A stretch of 17,528 nt of DNA from Campylobacteraceae bacterium (GCA_027026055.1 JALVPA010000062.1:1-17528); one strand, 5' to 3'; numbered from the stretch's first letter, positions 6,940-15,072 are shown. Notes: generated by a model from the letters alone, not told the origin. Numbers and translations: made by a program.

Positions 6940-8115
6940 ATGCAACCTTTGCTTTCTCAACGCATTCGACGCCTTTCGCCGTCTTTGACCATCGCCATTT
7001 CGTCGTTGGCGCGCGAACTCAAAGCCGAGGGCAAAGATATCCTCTCCTTTTCGGCGGGCGAACCCGATTTCGGTACGCCGGAACGTATCAAAGAAGAGGC
7101 GAAAAAAGCGATCGACGAAGGTTTCACGCACTACACGGCGGTGCCCGGCATACCGGAGCTTCTCGAGGCGATTGCCTACAAACTCGAACGCGACAACAAT
7201 CTGACCTACGCACCGAGCGACATTATCGTAAGCAACGGTGCGAAACAGTCGCTTTTCAACCTCTTTCAAGCCGTACTCGACGAAGGCGACGAAGCGATCA
7301 TTCCCGCTCCGTATTGGGTGACCTATCCGGAGCTTGTCAAGTATGCGGGCGCGACTCCCGTTACGATAGAGACACACGACGAAAGCGGGTTTAAAATCAC
7401 GCCCGAGCAACTCGAAGCGGCTATCACGCCCAAAACCAAAATGCTCGTTCTCACCTCTCCGTCGAATCCTACGGGTTCGGTCTACAGCAAAGAGGAGCTT
7501 GAAGCGCTTGCCAAAGTACTCGAAGGTACCGACATTCTCGTCGCAAGCGACGAAATGTACGAAAAACTGGTCTACGGCGTCGATTTTACCGCGACGGCTA
7601 GCATCAATGAAGATATGTATCGCCGTACCGTCACTATCAACGGTCTGAGTAAATCGGTGGCGATGACGGGATGGCGCTTCGGCTATCTCGCCACGCCGAA
7701 TAAAGAGTTGATTTCCGCGATGAACAAACTTCAAAGTCAAAGCACCTCAAACATCAACTCCATCACCCAAAAAGCGGCGATTCCCGCGCTACGCGGCGAA
7801 GTGGACGACGAGATAGAAACGATGCGCCAAGCTTTCGAAGAACGTGCCAAAGAGGCGGTCGAACTTTTCAACGCCATAGACGGTTTGAGCGTTTTGCCTC
7901 CGAAAGGGGCTTTTTATCTCTTTGTCAACATTAAGGCTATTACCGACGATTCGATGGCGTTTTGCGAAGAACTCCTCAAAGAAGAAGGGGTTGCCGTCGT
8001 GCCCGGAGAAGGTTTCGGTAGCAAAGGCTACTTCCGTTTCTCTTTTGCCACCGACATCGATACCATTCGAGAAGGGATCCGACGTATCGAACGTTTCGTT
8101 TCCAAGCGGCGCTAA
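6940..8115 (+). CDS. aspC: class I PLP-dependent aspartate aminotransferase
   Basis: The enzyme transfers the amino group between aspartate and 2-oxoglutarate (oxaloacetate and glutamate), linking nitrogen metabolism with the TCA cycle. With the start at 6940 it has 391 residues, normal for the Ib subgroup. Landmarks: 'LSFSAGEPDFGTP' (35-47), 'NGAKQSLFNLF' (99-109), 'PAPYWVTYPE' (122-131), 'SPSNPTG' with Asn175, 'SDEMYEKLVY' with Asp204 and Tyr207, the PLP lysine Lys238 in 'GLSKSVAMTGWRFGY', and the C-terminal substrate Arg in 'YFRFSFA'. An in-frame TTG at 6910 would add ten residues but lies inside the -10 box, while the ATG at 6940 has AAGGA at 5 bases, so I take 6940. The patatin gene follows after 14 bases. 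Some members of this subgroup also accept prephenate; the sequence alone does not decide this. Confidence 0.95.
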   Translation: MQPLLSQRIRRLSPSLTIAISSLARELKAEGKDILSFSAGEPDFGTPERIKEEAKKAIDEGFTHYTAVPGIPELLEAIAYKLERDNNLTYAPSDIIVSNGAKQSLFNLFQAVLDEGDEAIIPAPYWVTYPELVKYAGATPVTIETHDESGFKITPEQLEAAITPKTKMLVLTSPSNPTGSVYSKEELEALAKVLEGTDILVASDEMYEKLVYGVDFTATASINEDMYRRTVTINGLSKSVAMTGWRFGYLATPNKELISAMNKLQSQSTSNINSITQKAAIPALRGEVDDEIETMRQAFEERAKEAVELFNAIDGLSVLPPKGAFYLFVNIKAITDDSMAFCEELLKEEGVAVVPGEGFGSKGYFRFSFATDIDTIREGIRRIERFVSKRR

Positions 8116-8129
8116 CATAAGGAGCGCCG

Positions 8130-10241
8130 ATGTTACGCGCCACTTTTTTGTTTCTTCTTGCTTCTTCATTACTTGTATCGGCAAATATCTCGGATAAACG
8201 CAACACGACATCCGCGCGCGTGCCTGTGGACTTTTCGATGGTCATTAGCGGCGGTGTCAGTCTCGGCGCGTACGAATCGGGCTATAACTGGGCGATTATC
8301 AAAGCGCTCAACAAAATGCACGATACGAAGGATTTTCCTCTCAACCCGACGCTGCGTTCCGTTGCCGGCGCGTCGGCAGGTTCGATCAACGCTTTTTTAA
8401 GTGCGATCTATTGGTGTCAGCGTAGCGACAACGACGAACAAAATCGTGTCGAAGAGAATCTTTTTTTTGAGACTTGGGTTGATCTCGGTATCGACGATTT
8501 ATTAATCGAAGGGCGCGATTCCGACAACAAAAGCACCCTTTTTAGTCGAAAAAAGCTCAAAGAAAAAGCCGACAAAATTATCGCTCATCTTAAAAAACCG
8601 GTATTTAAAGAGGAATGTCGTGTGCCGATGGGTTTTGCGGTGACCAAAGTGACACCAATTATAGAAGAGTTTCAGGGTATTCGTATCAAAAACCAATCTT
8701 TTTCCGTTCCGTTGGACTTTGTCGTGACAAACGGTAAAGTATCCATACGAAACAAAAAGCTCGACAATACCAATACGCAGTTTTATCTTGCGATACCCGG
8801 CATCGAAAACGACGCGCAAAAAATCGTAAAGGTACTGTTTGCTTCCTCCGCTTTCCCCGGTGCGTTTCAACAGGTCAAACTCGATTATATTTACAAAGGT
8901 AAAAAAGGAACAGGATACTTTATAGACGGCGGCGCGTACAACAATGTTCCGCTCGATCTTGCAACCGAATTGGCGGCAAACACTCGCTATTTCGTTTTTA
9001 TGGATCCCTCCAATATGCGAAAGGAATCGCCGCGACAAACATCCAAAGAAGCAGAAGAGATCCCCGTCGGCTTTTTGAGCGCCGGGTTCGGTCCGCTCGG
9101 ATCCTCCGTAGAGATATTTCAACAAATGAAACTCTACGAAGCGATCAATCGCTACTTTCGCGGACATCCCGAACGTCGATTATTGCTATCTACCAGATAT
9201 TTTCCTTTGACCGCCGGGTTTTTGGAACATTTCGGCGCTTTTTTGGATCGAAACTTCAGACTTTACGATTATCATGTAGGCGTTTACGACGCCGTCTACA
9301 ACCTTGCCGCCAAACTCAAAAAGTTAAACTACTTTCCAAAGTTGACGCAAGAAGAGCTAATGGACAAAATCGCCGAAGTTCTCGAGATACCTGTAAATAA
9401 AGACGCATACACCGCCTATCGCTTTTTCAAAGCGATAGAGTTCGGTTACGAACCGCCCTCTACCACACACCGATATGCCGCGATCTATAAAGCTTTCGAT
9501 ACTTCCGTACCCGATAACGAACGCTACACAACGGAAGCATTCAAACGTTTTCTTGCCAACCTCGATACGCGCTACGTTCGTTTCGAAAAACACGCTTTTG
9601 TTGCCAATGCCAGACGTAATCTCGACCGGTGGGCGGCACGCCCCCTACGCAAATTGGTCAATCGTATCACCACACTCGAAAACGAAAGAGCGGAAATCTA
9701 TCCGGAATATACCGCTACGGCGATTGGCATCGGTATGGGAGCATGGCTTTTGGGCGGTATGCTCAAAGAGAAAAACGGATGGGATGTTTTGCCGATCAAC
9801 GCTCCCGTCGACAAAGGAAAGGAAGGCTATCGCAACGCACTGCGTATTTTGCCGACGGAAGTCGCCGCGGATACTTCCAACGGCGGTCTTTCGTTGGGTT
9901 ACGAGGCCTACTATTATCGCAACATAGGCTATCTCGACGGATTTGATTTGAAACTCAACTATGTGCTCAACGACGATATCGGAGACTATCTACGATTAGA
10001 CTTGGACGCCTTTAACGAATATGACGACTTTTTGAAGATCGGGGGCGGAATCAGCGCTTTCGGCAATATGGAAGGAAGATTTTACGAACCCGACAATGCA
10101 TGGGGCGGAAATCTCTATCTCGATGTCGTCGATATTTTTCGTTTGACCTACGTACATCGCTTCGGCGACGTGCGCGATCACAACTATTTCTTTATCGGGA
10201 TCGAAAATCTTCCTTCGTTGCTCTACTGGATTACACGTTAG
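8130..10241 (+). CDS. secreted patatin-like phospholipase with barrel-like C-terminus
   Basis: The 703-residue protein has a Sec signal peptide (about residues 1-18, cleavage after Val-Ser-Ala). The patatin domain (about 33-300) shows a glycine-rich oxyanion loop 'ISGGVSLGAYESG', the nucleophile Ser82 in 'GASAGS' and the catalytic Asp266 in 'IDGGAYNNVP', so the Ser-Asp dyad is complete. 'ASSAFPGAF' (about 238-246) is also a patatin signature. Residues about 330-535 are mostly helical and unfamiliar. From about 575 to 703 the sequence alternates in Gly/aromatic-rich strands ('GGLSLGYEAYYY', 'LKLNYVLND', 'LRLDLDAF', 'NLYLDVVDIFRLTYVHRFG'), like an outer-membrane beta domain. It ends in Trp-Ile-Thr-Arg, not the usual terminal Phe. 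It would hydrolyse acyl esters of phospholipids in the periplasm or at the outer membrane. AAGGAG precedes the ATG; aspC lies 14 bases upstream. Its end overlaps dedA by 11 bases, tail to tail. Confidence 0.88.
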   Translation: MLRATFLFLLASSLLVSANISDKRNTTSARVPVDFSMVISGGVSLGAYESGYNWAIIKALNKMHDTKDFPLNPTLRSVAGASAGSINAFLSAIYWCQRSDNDEQNRVEENLFFETWVDLGIDDLLIEGRDSDNKSTLFSRKKLKEKADKIIAHLKKPVFKEECRVPMGFAVTKVTPIIEEFQGIRIKNQSFSVPLDFVVTNGKVSIRNKKLDNTNTQFYLAIPGIENDAQKIVKVLFASSAFPGAFQQVKLDYIYKGKKGTGYFIDGGAYNNVPLDLATELAANTRYFVFMDPSNMRKESPRQTSKEAEEIPVGFLSAGFGPLGSSVEIFQQMKLYEAINRYFRGHPERRLLLSTRYFPLTAGFLEHFGAFLDRNFRLYDYHVGVYDAVYNLAAKLKKLNYFPKLTQEELMDKIAEVLEIPVNKDAYTAYRFFKAIEFGYEPPSTTHRYAAIYKAFDTSVPDNERYTTEAFKRFLANLDTRYVRFEKHAFVANARRNLDRWAARPLRKLVNRITTLENERAEIYPEYTATAIGIGMGAWLLGGMLKEKNGWDVLPINAPVDKGKEGYRNALRILPTEVAADTSNGGLSLGYEAYYYRNIGYLDGFDLKLNYVLNDDIGDYLRLDLDAFNEYDDFLKIGGGISAFGNMEGRFYEPDNAWGGNLYLDVVDIFRLTYVHRFGDVRDHNYFFIGIENLPSLLYWITR

Positions 10242-10254
10242 AGGGTGTTTTTTT
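10221..10254 (+). terminator. weak possible terminator at the patatin/DedA convergence
   Basis: CTCTA (10221-10225) can pair with TAGAG (10239-10243) across a 13-base loop, and T7 follows at 10248-10254 after GGTG. The patatin stop TAG lies in the descending arm. The stem is short and the loop large, so this is only a candidate; no better terminator is visible for either gene. Confidence 0.25.
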
Positions 10255-10797
10255 GATAGAACGTTTGGCGACATAGAGGATAAGGGCGACAATGGCGCCC
10301 AAAAAAAGAGGCGCTATCCACGGGTGTTTTTTGATTTTTTCAAAAAGCATGATGACCGTATCGCTGGCGAAATAGGCACCGATACCGATCACACAAACAA
10401 AAAGAATCGATGCGAAAAAGTTGTAAAAGACAAAGCGCGTAAAAGGATATTTGCTCATTCCCATCACCAACGGCACAAGTGTCTTGACGCCGTAGATAAA
10501 CTTCTGGACAAACACCGCATAGCGGCCGTAACGACGCATGATTACCGTAGCCATCGCGAGATAGCGGCGATGCTTTTTAAAGTACGGCATGACCTCTTTT
10601 TTGTGATAACGCGCCAGATAAAAAAGAAAGTTGTCCCCCATGAAATTGGCAAGCGACGCCACAATCAACGCCAACGTCAAATTCATATGTCCCAAATAGG
10701 AAAAAACCCCCGCCGCCGCCACGATAAAAAACGAACCGCCGAAACTGAAAAAGGCCACCGCCAAATAGCCCCATGTCTCAAGTGATGAAAAATCCAT
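10231..10797 (-). CDS. DedA-family (VTT/SNARE-associated domain) membrane protein
   Basis: A 188-residue integral membrane protein of the DedA family. It shows hydrophobic segments around residues 10-35 and 38-60, the conserved acidic site in 'ANFMGDNFLFYLARYHKK' (residues about 51-68), the motif 'RYGRYAVFVQKFIYGVKTLVPLVMGMSKYPFTRFVFYN' in which the Phe/Arg-rich and Gly-Met-Ser elements are typical, and two C-terminal segments (about 128-148 and 160-177) before a basic tail. Relatives carry undecaprenyl phosphate or phospholipids across the inner membrane and matter for proton-motive-force and envelope stability; which applies here is unknown. AAAGGG lies 6 bases before the ATG and a possible -10 (TATGAT) at 10824-10829, though it may also be read through from the genes upstream. 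Its 3' end overlaps the patatin gene by 11 bases. Confidence 0.9.
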   Translation of the reverse strand: MDFSSLETWGYLAVAFFSFGGSFFIVAAAGVFSYLGHMNLTLALIVASLANFMGDNFLFYLARYHKKEVMPYFKKHRRYLAMATVIMRRYGRYAVFVQKFIYGVKTLVPLVMGMSKYPFTRFVFYNFFASILFVCVIGIGAYFASDTVIMLFEKIKKHPWIAPLFLGAIVALILYVAKRSIKKTPSNV

Positions 10798-10823
10798 CCG
10801 TATCCCTTTGTCTCTTTGGGCGT

Positions 10824-10829
10824 ATCATA
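10824..10829 (-). promoter_or_regulatory. possible -10 box of dedA, inside a small palindrome
   Basis: TATGAT on the minus strand, 26 bases before the DedA start. It lies within the palindrome GTATCATAC (10822-10830), flanked by GGG and CCC, which could be an operator or coincidence. No convincing -35. The 52-base gap after the CopD-like gene is the largest inside this gene run after the prs leader, which gives mild support for a separate promoter. Confidence 0.3.
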
Positions 10830-10849
10830 CCCTATCGGGGTTAACCTTT

Positions 10850-11299
10850 TTAGAGGTAGTCTCGCAATACCATTGCAAAATGCAAAACGAAAAGGTTCAA
10901 AATAAAAATCGCCATCGAAGAGCCGCGAGAGAGAAAATGTTGCAGCGGCGTGCGTTCTTTGCCGTTGGTACGCAGAGCGATAACGAAGTGTATCAGTGTT
11001 ACGACTAATAAAACGGCGACGATGGAGAGCTTGATACGCAATGCGTCGATGACTTTATTGTGCACGTTTTGATCGAGCAAAACGTGCATCAGTCCGTTAT
11101 GCGTAATCATCAAGATACCCGTTGTGAGGAGTATGAGTAACGAAGCGACTTCAAACCAACCGAAAATCGGTCCTATATGCGGATATACATCTTGTTGCGC
11201 TTTTTTATCTCGCATCGAGACACCCAGCACAAACATAAAAATCGAACCGCCGATCCAAGCAATCGCCGCAATCAAGTGCAAGTGTAACGACCAACCCAT
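10850..11299 (-). CDS. four-helix membrane protein, CopD/HemJ-like
   Basis: The 149-residue protein has four predicted membrane helices (about residues 5-26, 46-66, 88-109 and 126-146). The first helix carries His6 and His8 in 'HLHLIAAIAWIGGSIFMF', the pattern of the CopD and HemJ-like superfamily, in which histidines within the helices bind heme or copper. Further histidines lie at membrane edges ('MITHNGLMH', 'LIHFVIALR', 'LHFAMVLRDYL'). The start codon overlaps the stop of the NifX-like gene by one base (TAATG), with GGAG 8 bases upstream, so the two are translationally coupled. The substrate is unknown. Assignment to CopD or HemJ proper would be too strong; I call it superfamily-like. It precedes dedA by 52 bases. 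Confidence 0.7.
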   Translation of the reverse strand: MGWSLHLHLIAAIAWIGGSIFMFVLGVSMRDKKAQQDVYPHIGPIFGWFEVASLLILLTTGILMITHNGLMHVLLDQNVHNKVIDALRIKLSIVAVLLVVTLIHFVIALRTNGKERTPLQHFLSRGSSMAIFILNLFVLHFAMVLRDYL

Positions 11300-11640
11300 T
11301 ATCCGTGCTCCATCGTACAGTATTGTGCCGCATTGTTTTCATGCAATCTTTTGGCGAACTTCAAAGATGCGATATCGAAGGCGGTCGTATCGGGCGGAAG
11401 CAAAAAGACGTCGATGCCTCTTTGTTGAAGTTCGCCGAAAGTTCTCAACCCGATATTTTTGATATAAACGCGCTCAACGCCCAACGTATCAAACCAGGCA
11501 AAAAAGATATCAGATGTGTCTCTTCGGCAAGGATTGAAAACGATACGATATTGCTCTTTTTCGATCAACAAGAAACGCGACGTTTTTCTCAATCCTTCAG
11601 TTACGATACTGCTGTGTGCCGCATAAGGTACCAGAATCAT
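11299..11640 (-). CDS. small NifX/NifB-C-terminal-like (dinitrogenase iron-molybdenum cofactor domain) protein
   Basis: The 113-residue cytoplasmic protein begins 'MILVPYAAHSSIVTEGLRKTSRFLLIE' and contains 'VERVYIKNIGLRTFGELQQRGIDVFLLP' (about 55-82). This matches the alternating strand-helix plan of the NifX/NafY/MTH1175-type domain, with the '(x)IG..(a)...L...GI.V' motif. It has Cys38, Cys108 and His112 near 'QYCTMEHG', possible metal or cluster ligands. The family carries iron-molybdenum cofactor precursors in nitrogen fixers, but stand-alone members occur widely with no known role. Nothing in this window points to nitrogenase. The ATG overlaps the lepA stop as ATGA and the stop overlaps the CopD-like start (TAATG). 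The ribosome binding site is weak (GAGAG), so it probably depends on coupling to lepA. Assignment is by pattern, moderate confidence. Confidence 0.65.
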   Translation of the reverse strand: MILVPYAAHSSIVTEGLRKTSRFLLIEKEQYRIVFNPCRRDTSDIFFAWFDTLGVERVYIKNIGLRTFGELQQRGIDVFLLPPDTTAFDIASLKFAKRLHENNAAQYCTMEHG

Positions 11641-13451
11641 TCGCTCTCTATCTTTAATACCGCCATAAAAGCTTCTTGAGGTACGTTGACCTTACCGATC
11701 GCCTTCATGCGTTTTTTTCCCGCTTTTTGTTTTTCGAGCAGTTTGCGTTTACGCGTGATGTCGCCACCGTAACATTTTGCCGTTACGTTTTTGCCCATCG
11801 AACGCACATTCGTACGCGCGATGATAGTATTGCCGATGCTGGCTTGGATAGCCACCTCGAAAAGTTGTCTGGGGATAAGCTCTTTGAGCTTTTCGACAAA
11901 GGCAAGTCCCCTACTGCGCGCCTTTTCTCTGGGAACGATGATCGAAAGCGCATCGACCACTTCGCCGGCAACGCGAATGTCGAGTTTGACCAAATCGCCG
12001 GGACGAAATTCTATCGGTTCGTAGTCGAAACTGGCGTAGCCTTTGGTGACGGTCTTGAGTTTGTCGTAAAAATCCATCACGATCTCGTTCATCGGGATAT
12101 CGTACTCCATCAAGACGCGCGATTCGTTGAGATAATCCATCTTCACTTGTACGCCGCGGCGTTCGTTGAGGAGTTTGATGAGATTGCCCACATAATCGTT
12201 CGGAGTCAAGATCGTCGCTTTGACGTACGGTTCGTAGATCGTGTCGATTTTACTGGCGTCGGGCATCTCTGAGGGGTTTTGGATGGTGAGCTCTTCGCCG
12301 TTGGTGAGTTTTACTTTGTACACGACACTGGGCGCGGTAGCGATGAGATCAAGCCCAAACTCACGCTCCAAACGCTCTTTGACCACCTCCATGTGCAACA
12401 TTCCCAAAAAGCCGACGCGAAACCCCGAACCGAGAGCGGCGGAAGATTCGGGCTCAAAGCTGAGTGCGGCGTCGTTGAGTTTGAGCTTGTTGAGCGCATC
12501 TCTGAGATCCTCGAACTTGTCGGTTTCTATCGGATAGATCCCCGCAAAAACAAAAGGCTTGGCGGGTTCGAAACCGCCGATAGGCTCGGAAGTGGGAAAT
12601 TTGGCGTCGGTGACGGTGTCGCCCACTTGCAACGCTTCGACCGTCTTAAGACCCGTTACGACGATACCTACTTCGCCTGTGGCCAAAGTATCGGTTTTGA
12701 TCGGTTTGATGGGATGCGGATACATCAAGTCAAGCACTTGATGCTCTTCGTTCGTTCCCATGATACGGATCTTTTGTCCCTTTTCGATCTCCCCTTCGAA
12801 AACGCGCACCAACGCCAAAGCGCCGAGATAGTTGTCAAACCAACTGTCGTAGATCAACGCTTTGGTCGGCGCCGATTCGTTGCCGTTCGGCGCGGGGATG
12901 CGATCGACGATCATCTCCAATAGTTCGGGTACTCCTACGCCCGTTTTGGCGGAGACCAGCGCATGCTCCGTCGCGTCGATACCGATCGCTTCTTCAAGCT
13001 CTTCGAGTACCTTGTCGGGATCGGCGGCGGGCAAGTCGATTTTGTTGACGACGGGGATGAGTTCGAGATCGTTTTCGATGGCGATATAGACGTTAGCGAT
13101 GGTTTGCGCCTCGACCCCCTGGGCGGCATCGACGACCAAAAGCGCTCCTTCGCACGACGCCAACGAACGGCTCACTTCGTACGAAAAGTCGACGTGTCCC
13201 GGCGTATCGATGAGATTGAGTACGTAGTGTTCGCCGTCTTTATAGTAATCAAGGCGTACGGATTGGGCTTTGATGGTGATGCCGCGCTCTTTTTCGATAT
13301 CCATCGTATCCATCACCTGCGCGCTCATCTGACGTTCGCTGATCGCACCGCACTCTTGGATGATGCGATCCGCCAACGTGCTCTTGCCGTGGTCGATATG
13401 AGCGATAATGGAAAAGTTGCGGATATTGCTTTGAGGTACTTTTGTTGCCAT
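11637..13451 (-). CDS. lepA: elongation factor 4 (LepA), ribosome back-translocation GTPase
   Basis: LepA binds ribosomes and hydrolyses GTP; it influences initiation, translocation and ribosome assembly. The protein has 604 residues, the standard length. Motifs: G1 'AHIDHGKS' (17-24), switch I 'ERGITIK' (55-61), G3 'DTPGH' (82-86) with the catalytic His86, G4 'NKID' (136-139) and G5 'SAK'. EF-G-like domains follow, then the LepA-specific C-terminal domain with 'GDITRKRKLLEKQKAGKKRMK' in place of EF-G domain IV. The start is 31 bases after prs; AAGGA lies 11 bases upstream, slightly far. The stop overlaps the NifX-like start as ATGA. Probably in one transcript with prs. Confidence 0.98.
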   Translation of the reverse strand: MATKVPQSNIRNFSIIAHIDHGKSTLADRIIQECGAISERQMSAQVMDTMDIEKERGITIKAQSVRLDYYKDGEHYVLNLIDTPGHVDFSYEVSRSLASCEGALLVVDAAQGVEAQTIANVYIAIENDLELIPVVNKIDLPAADPDKVLEELEEAIGIDATEHALVSAKTGVGVPELLEMIVDRIPAPNGNESAPTKALIYDSWFDNYLGALALVRVFEGEIEKGQKIRIMGTNEEHQVLDLMYPHPIKPIKTDTLATGEVGIVVTGLKTVEALQVGDTVTDAKFPTSEPIGGFEPAKPFVFAGIYPIETDKFEDLRDALNKLKLNDAALSFEPESSAALGSGFRVGFLGMLHMEVVKERLEREFGLDLIATAPSVVYKVKLTNGEELTIQNPSEMPDASKIDTIYEPYVKATILTPNDYVGNLIKLLNERRGVQVKMDYLNESRVLMEYDIPMNEIVMDFYDKLKTVTKGYASFDYEPIEFRPGDLVKLDIRVAGEVVDALSIIVPREKARSRGLAFVEKLKELIPRQLFEVAIQASIGNTIIARTNVRSMGKNVTAKCYGGDITRKRKLLEKQKAGKKRMKAIGKVNVPQEAFMAVLKIESE

Positions 13452-13482
13452 AGGCTTATCTATCCTTCCTCAATGGCGTTTG

Positions 13483-14418
13483 TCATTTCAGTTCGAAGAG
13501 CGAATTGACGCTTTCGTTGTTATAAACGCGTCGGATTACCTCTCCGAGCATTGAAGCGGTGGAGAGCATCTTGATCTTTTCGGAACTTTTTTTGAGCGGA
13601 ATGGTGTTGGCGACGACCAATTCGTCAAGCGCGCCTTTTTCGATGCGATCGTACGCCGGCCCCGAAAGTACAGGGTGAGTACAACATGCCATGACGGAGT
13701 TGGCGCCGCGTTCTTTCAGTGCGGCTGCGGCGTGTACCATCGTTCCTGCGGTATCGACCATATCGTCGATCATAATGACGTCTTTGCCTTCGACGTCGCC
13801 GATAATGTTCATCACTTCGCTTTCGTTGGCGCGTTCTCTGCGCTTATCGACAATAACCATATCCAGTCCCAGCTTGCTGGCGAAATATCGTGCGCGCGCA
13901 ACACCGCCGATATCGGGTGACGCAATGACAGGGTTGGCGAAGTTTTTGGCTCTGATGTAGTCCATAAACAAAATCGCGCCGTAGAGATTGTCGACGGGGA
14001 TATCGAAAAAGCCTTGAATCTGCGAAGCGTGCAGATCGACCGTGACCATACGGGTGATACCCGCCGTTTCCATCAGATTCGCCACCAATTTGGCGGAGAT
14101 GGGTACGCGCGGTGCGGCCTTACGATCCTGTCTGGCATACCCGTAATAAGGTACGACGGCGGTGATCGATTTCGCCGAAGAGCGTTTGAGCGCATCGGTC
14201 ATGATGAGCAGTTCCATCAAGTTGGCGTTGGCGGGCGCGCAAGTGGGCTGAACGATAAAGACGTCTTTGCCGCGTACGCTTTCGGCGATCTGTACGGAGA
14301 TCTCGCCGTCGCTGAAGCGATTGATATTGGCCTGAGAGAGGGGGATTTCCAAATAGTTCGCGATCTCTTCGGCAAGTTGGGGATTGGCCGTACCCGAAAA
14401 TATCATATATCCGCTCAT
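13483..14418 (-). CDS. prs: ribose-phosphate pyrophosphokinase (PRPP synthetase)
   Basis: The enzyme forms PRPP from ribose 5-phosphate and ATP, feeding nucleotide, histidine, tryptophan and NAD synthesis. From the ATG at 14418 the protein has 311 residues, the family norm. Motifs: 'FSGTANPQLAEEIA' at the N-terminus, 'RFSDGEISVQI', the flexible-loop 'YGYARQDRKAAPRVPISAKL', 'VDLHASQIQGFF', 'DKRRE' and the PRPP-binding 'VIMIDDMVDTAGTM'. The frame stays open upstream to 14499, but the extension (rich in Arg and Cys) does not resemble the family and overlaps the promoter, whereas AAAGGGA lies 8 bases before 14418. lepA follows after 31 bases. Confidence 0.98.
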   Translation of the reverse strand: MSGYMIFSGTANPQLAEEIANYLEIPLSQANINRFSDGEISVQIAESVRGKDVFIVQPTCAPANANLMELLIMTDALKRSSAKSITAVVPYYGYARQDRKAAPRVPISAKLVANLMETAGITRMVTVDLHASQIQGFFDIPVDNLYGAILFMDYIRAKNFANPVIASPDIGGVARARYFASKLGLDMVIVDKRRERANESEVMNIIGDVEGKDVIMIDDMVDTAGTMVHAAAALKERGANSVMACCTHPVLSGPAYDRIEKGALDELVVANTIPLKKSSEKIKMLSTASMLGEVIRRVYNNESVNSLFELK

Positions 14419-14490
14419 GATCAATGTCCCTTTGCATTGGCGTTTCGCATCACCGCAACGTCGATTTTCAATGCGGTAACAGATGGGCGT

Positions 14491-14496
14491 ATTGTA
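14491..14496 (-). promoter_or_regulatory. -10 box of the prs-lepA operon
   Basis: TACAAT on the minus strand preceded by a T-rich run (TTTTATGCGATTTTGTG), giving a leader of about 65 bases. The leader contains GCATT and AATGC arms flanking the stretch just before the ribosome binding site, so it may fold, but I recognise no known riboswitch or attenuator. Confidence 0.5.
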
Positions 14497-14568
14497 CACA
14501 AAATCGCATAAAAAGGGGATTTAAAGCACTTTGATACTACACTATTGAGCAAAAAACGGGACGGTTGC

Positions 14569-15072
14569 GTGATACGACACTTTTTTAGAAAAATCGCCAC
14601 ACATAAAGACAAATTCGATCATATTTTGGACAAATACCGTATCCCCAGAGAGTACTTCAACATCAACCGAAAAATGATCACAAAAGGGGTGCTCGTAGGG
14701 CTCTTTTGGGGCTTTATCCCGATGCCGTTTCAGATGGCGGGGGTGATGATCACCACTCCTCTGATGAAATTCAACGTGCCTATAGGCTTGGCGACCGTTT
14801 GGCTCTCCAATCCCGTCACCTATCCTCCCTTGTGGTATTTGGAGTATCTCACGGGTAATTTCATACTAGGACGCGACGGTATCGATCACGTTGAGTTGAC
14901 GATGGAGTGGTTCAAGAGCAATTGGGACGCCATCGTCGTACCGCTTTATGTCGGTACGGCGTTTTACTCTACGGTAGTGGCGTTTTTGATCTATTTGTTT
15001 CTCAATTGGTTATGGAAACGTTCCGCATGCAGAGAGTGGAAATCGCGCAAAAACCGTCGCTTTAGCGAATGA
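14569..15072 (+). CDS. DUF2062 membrane protein
   Basis: This DUF2062 protein has 167 residues from the GTG at 14569. After a basic N-terminal part (about 1-45) comes the family core 'KGVLVGLFWGFIPMPFQMAGVMITTPLMKFNVPIGLATVWLSNPVTYPPLWY', with paired hydrophobic helices around residues 48-95, and a last membrane segment at about 130-152 followed by a basic tail. Function of the family is unknown; some members are fused to glycosyltransferases. An in-frame TTG at 14545 would add eight residues without any ribosome binding site. GTG has CGGGA upstream, and starting with 'IRHFFRK' fits the short, basic N-terminus I expect, so I prefer it. It is divergent from prs and ends tail to tail in an 11-base overlap with mnmA. 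Its promoter is not obvious; a weak TGATACT lies at 14531-14537. Confidence 0.85.
   Translation: MIRHFFRKIATHKDKFDHILDKYRIPREYFNINRKMITKGVLVGLFWGFIPMPFQMAGVMITTPLMKFNVPIGLATVWLSNPVTYPPLWYLEYLTGNFILGRDGIDHVELTMEWFKSNWDAIVVPLYVGTAFYSTVVAFLIYLFLNWLWKRSACREWKSRKNRRFSE

Noticed and set aside
8461..8468. T8 tract inside the patatin gene as a phase-variation site
   Set aside because: Phase variation in this phylum mostly uses longer poly-G tracts; T8 arises from Leu-Phe-Phe codons and the frame is intact. Not impossible, but unsupported.
10839..10846. Palindrome GGTTAACC before dedA as a terminator or operator
   Set aside because: An 8-bp palindrome without a loop cannot form a hairpin and is expected by chance in a window of this size.
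11299..11640. Evidence for nitrogen fixation from the NifX-like protein
   Set aside because: Stand-alone NifX-domain proteins are common in non-fixers and no nif genes are in view.
14419..14499. 27-residue N-terminal extension of Prs
   Set aside because: Unlike the family N-terminus, overlaps the promoter, and the inner ATG has AAAGGGA at proper spacing.
14419..14568. RNA gene or riboswitch in the prs/DUF2062 spacer
   Set aside because: Only short, weak pairings are visible; no cloverleaf, no known aptamer pattern and no terminator.
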